Part shown: positions 62,036 to 64,000 of the stretch, piece after piece | Position numbering within the stretch: the stretch's first letter is position 1 | How the letters are laid out: each line of letters opens with the position of its first letter | NCBI RefSeq assembly: GCF_014145325.1 | Contig: NZ_JACHTF010000010.1 | Span: 62,001 to 126,000 of the forward strand | Length of the DNA stretch: 64,000 nucleotides | Source: Marilutibacter spongiae | GTDB lineage: Bacteria; Pseudomonadota; Gammaproteobacteria; Xanthomonadales; Xanthomonadaceae | Direction: 5' to 3' | The notes under the pieces: generated by a model | Database searches by the model: none | What the model was told of the DNA's origin: nothing | What the model saw: only the letters and a program-made list of their open reading frames with translations | Program-made: the position numbers and the translations under genes

Positions 62036-62398
62036 TCAGTCGGGCATGCCCCAGACCTGTTCGTCCAGCACCTCCTCCCGGCTGGGGCTGGCACGCACGC
62101 CCCGGACCCGGCCGTCGACGACCAGGAGGCCCTCGGCCCGCAGCCGCTGCGTCTGCTCCAGGTAGCCCGGCGAATCGACCGCCATGGCGATCCGGCCATC
62201 CGAACGCAGGACGCGGTGCCAGGGCAGCGCCGGATCGGTGTTACCGCGCAGGACCCGCGCCACCAGGCGTGCCCGCCCCGGCAGGCCGGCACGCCGGGCG
62301 ACCTCGCCGTAGCCGGCGATCTGCCCGCGCGGGATCGCGCGGATCGCCGCCAGGATCCGCGATTCGTTGTCGTGCTTCACGTCGGTCTGGCCGTTCAT
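62036..62398 (-). CDS. Alkyltransferase-like protein (ATL), Cys replaced by Trp
   Basis: 120 residues. The MGMT DNA-binding fold is present with IPRGQIAGYGEVARRAGLPG and ARLVARVLRGN (recognition Arg region). The alkyl-acceptor motif PCHRV reads PWHRV here: Trp60 replaces the catalytic Cys. That is the hallmark of ATL proteins, which bind O6-alkylguanine and flag it for nucleotide excision repair rather than removing it. ATG 62398 is clear. The gene is divergent from 62439, with 40 bases between starts. Confidence 0.93.
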   Translation of the reverse strand: MNGQTDVKHDNESRILAAIRAIPRGQIAGYGEVARRAGLPGRARLVARVLRGNTDPALPWHRVLRSDGRIAMAVDSPGYLEQTQRLRAEGLLVVDGRVRGVRASPSREEVLDEQVWGMPD

Positions 62399-62438
62399 CG
62401 CGTTAGCATACGGGTCCGATCACCGGACCTGTCCCCGC

Positions 62439-62849
62439 ATGCGCAATTTCAGTGCCATCCTGAAGCACCTCAAGGCCGCCGGGTACCGGCTCACCGAGCA
62501 TGACATCGACGTGGTCTGCATCGAACTCTCCCTGGAACAGGGTCAACGCCACCAGGCCATCTTCCTGTCCGAGCTCGACGACGACGACGGCCGCCCCTAC
62601 CTCCGCGTGAGCACCGCGGTCGCCCCGATCACCACCCTGGACATGCACCGCGCCCTGGCCTTCAACTGGCACAGCCGGGTCGGCTACCTCGCCATCGGCG
62701 ACATGGACGGCGTCCCGCACCTGCAACTGTGCGAGAACCGCCCCTACGAAGGCCTCGACCCGGCCGAGATCGACCGCCTGGTCCTCGAGATCGGCGGCAT
62801 CGGCGATCGCATGGAACGCGCGCTCTCGGCGGGCGGGGATCTTTATTGA
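62439..62849 (+). CDS. Hypothetical protein, YbjN/CesT-like fold suspected
   Basis: 136 residues, mixed alpha/beta, no signal or membrane part. It has the pattern helix (NFSAILKHLKAAGYRL), strands (IDVVCIELSLE, HQAIFLSEL, YLRVSTAVAPI), helix (HRALAFNWHSRVG), strand (LAIGDMDG) and a C-terminal helix (LDPAEIDRLVLEIGGIGDRMERAL, here split: LDPAEIDRLVLEI / GIGDRMERAL), which resembles the YbjN or type III chaperone fold. This is a shape-based guess. ATG 62439 is chosen over the frame start at 62367. It ends 1 base before a REP-like repeat. Confidence 0.65.
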   Translation: MRNFSAILKHLKAAGYRLTEHDIDVVCIELSLEQGQRHQAIFLSELDDDDGRPYLRVSTAVAPITTLDMHRALAFNWHSRVGYLAIGDMDGVPHLQLCENRPYEGLDPAEIDRLVLEIGGIGDRMERALSAGGDLY

Positions 62850-62850
62850 G

Positions 62851-62933
62851 GTGATTGGTGATTGGTGATTCGGGGATGGGGCATGGGGCGCCTCCGATTC
62901 CCGATTCCCGATTCCCGCGTTCCCGATTCCCGG
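62851..62933. repeat. REP-like palindrome between a hypothetical gene and pit
   Basis: It begins 1 base after the 62849 stop with GTGATTGGTGATTGGTGATTCGGGGATGGGG and ends CCCGATTCCCGATTCCCGCGTTCCCGATTCCCGG, 4 bases before the pit stop (62938). Right-arm units match those at 31327 and in dnaE; the left arm is more diverged. Two convergent stops flank it directly. Confidence 0.8.
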
Positions 62934-62937
62934 CGCG

Positions 62938-64000
62938 TCAGGCCCAGCCCGTCGCGCGCAGGAACTCGAAGATCAGGTAGGCGATGCCGCCGGCGGCGGG
63001 GATGGTCAGGATCCACGCCCAGATCATCTTCTCGACCACGGTCCACTTGATCGCATTCAAGCGCTTGGCCGTGCCCACGCCCATGATCGCAGACGAGATG
63101 TTGTGCGTGGTGGAGACCGGGATACCCAGCATCGAAGCGCCGAAGATCACTGCCGAGGCGCTGGTCTCCGCCGCGAAGCCGTGGATGGGGTGCAGCTTGA
63201 CCAGCTTGTGGCCCAGCGTCTTGATGATCCGCCAGCCGCCGGCCGCGGTACCGGCCGCCATCACCAGCGCGCAGGTGATCTTGATCCACAGGTCGATGTC
63301 CTGGGTCGCCATCGCGTTGTCGGACGGGTGCAGGAAGCCCAGCCAGGCCGGCAGGTCGTCGAGCGTGCCCACCGACTGCGCACTGAACAGCGTCAGCGCG
63401 ATGATGCCCATGGTCTTCTGCGCATCGTTCATGCCATGGGCCAGGCCCATGCCGGCGGCGCTGACCAGCTGTGCCTTGCCGAAGAAGCTGTTGACCCAGC
63501 GCGGCCGCGCGATACGCGCCAGCCAACCGCCCGAGCGGGCCATCATGGAGATGAGGAAGAACAGCACCCCCATGACCAGGAAGCCCGCGGCGAAGCCCAG
63601 CACCGGCGAGGTGACCATGGGCACGACGACCTTCCACAGCACGCCGGCACTGCGGTAGATCGGCTCCTTGGGCTCGGACCAGATGATGGCGTCGAAGTTG
63701 TTGGAGGCCGCCGCCAGGGCGGCGCCGCAGAGGCCGCCGATCAGCGCGTGCGAGGACGAGGACGGCAGGCCCAGCCACCAGGTGATCAGGTTCCAGATGA
63801 TGCCGCCCAGCAGGGCGCACAGGATCAGCTGCGAGCCCACTTCGACAACGCCGACGTCGATCAGGCCCGAGGCGATGGTCTTGGCCACCGCGGTGCCGAG
63901 CAGCGCACCGACCAGGTTCATGCTGGCCGCCAGGCCCACCGCCTGCATCGGCGACAGCACCTTGGTCGCCACGACCGTGGCGATCGAGTTGGCGGTGTCG
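62938..64000 (-). CDS. pit: PiT family inorganic phosphate transporter (partial, 5' end outside window)
   Basis: 354 residues seen to the window edge, starting DTANSIATVVATKVLSP, so the very N-terminus (normally NGFHD-) is missing. PiT carriers take up phosphate with a cation. Membrane helices alternate through the protein. The signatures HDTANSIATVV-type start, SSSSHALIGG and the second repeat GLAHGMNDAQKTMG are visible, as are VSTTHNISSAIMGVG near the end and the C-terminal FLRATGWA. The lack of a DUF47 gene on its 3' side is noted; it may lie upstream. Start cannot be set here. Confidence 0.93.
   Translation of the reverse strand, partial: DTANSIATVVATKVLSPMQAVGLAASMNLVGALLGTAVAKTIASGLIDVGVVEVGSQLILCALLGGIIWNLITWWLGLPSSSSHALIGGLCGAALAAASNNFDAIIWSEPKEPIYRSAGVLWKVVVPMVTSPVLGFAAGFLVMGVLFFLISMMARSGGWLARIARPRWVNSFFGKAQLVSAAGMGLAHGMNDAQKTMGIIALTLFSAQSVGTLDDLPAWLGFLHPSDNAMATQDIDLWIKITCALVMAAGTAAGGWRIIKTLGHKLVKLHPIHGFAAETSASAVIFGASMLGIPVSTTHNISSAIMGVGTAKRLNAIKWTVVEKMIWAWILTIPAAGGIAYLIFEFLRATGWA

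Overview
The window is a high-GC, gene-dense chromosomal segment of a gammaproteobacterium. Gene order and protein style point to the Lysobacteraceae (Xanthomonadaceae; Luteimonas/Lysobacter-like). The order dxr-rseP-bamA-lpxD-fabZ-lpxA-lpxB-rnhB-dnaE-accA-tilS, with no skp between bamA and lpxD, and the leuS-lptE-holA-nadD-rsfS/rlmH/maf-rng-yhdP-tldD-yjgA-pmbA cluster both fit that family. I saw no rRNA, tRNA, CRISPR array, prophage or transposase gene. This assignment is an inference from gene order; no database search was run.

Layout. 1-8425 (+): envelope and lipid A operon (end of dxr, rseP, bamA, lpxD, fabZ, lpxA, lpxB, rnhB), with several start/stop overlaps. 8429-12735: accessory block holding a small lipoprotein, a ToxR/CadC-like membrane regulator with TPRs, and two tandem DUF1232-like paralogues. 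12854-16453: dnaE, which carries an in-frame palindromic repeat. 16462-19102: TetR and a glyoxalase-fold gene facing each other across paired operator-like palindromes, then marC and a DUF4349 lipoprotein. 19305-22844: accA, tilS, xseB, ispA. 22845-23193: repeat elements. 23194-27285: DUF4870, pmbA, darP/yjgA, tldD. 27449-33555 (-): yhdP, rng, maf. 33839-35601 (+): SIMPL protein, small ORF, TonB-like protein. 35633-43584 (mostly -): rlmH, a PhoX-like gene inserted on the + strand, rsfS, nadD, holA, lptE, leuS. 43813-53280: amidohydrolase, SemiSWEET, DUF998-like, CnoX-like, hotdog thioesterase, kinase-FGE fusion, DUF502, YhhQ-like, DUF885. 53283-54141: tandem 113-bp palindrome array between two copies of one terminator. 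54167-64000: RhlE-type helicase, Asp/Asn hydroxylase, two M13 peptidases, rhomboid, alkyltransferase-like protein, a hypothetical protein and a truncated pit transporter.

Function. Most genes are housekeeping: envelope assembly (RseP, BamA, Lpx, LptE, YhdP), fatty acid and isoprenoid synthesis (FabZ, AccA, Dxr, IspA), replication and repair (DnaE, HolA, RNase HII, XseB, ATL), and ribosome or tRNA biogenesis (RsfS, RlmH, DarP, TilS, LeuS, RNase G). Accessory genes have been inserted into otherwise conserved blocks at rnhB|dnaE, dnaE|accA, rsfS|rlmH and rlmH|maf.

Most unusual structure. A family of G/A-rich REP-like palindromes sits directly beside stop codons (cnoX, rng, the 62439 gene and pit), and one copy lies inside dnaE and is translated. 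A separate six-unit array of 113-bp palindromes is bounded by a duplicated terminator. I found no clearly new multi-gene system; the repeat biology is the strongest lead.
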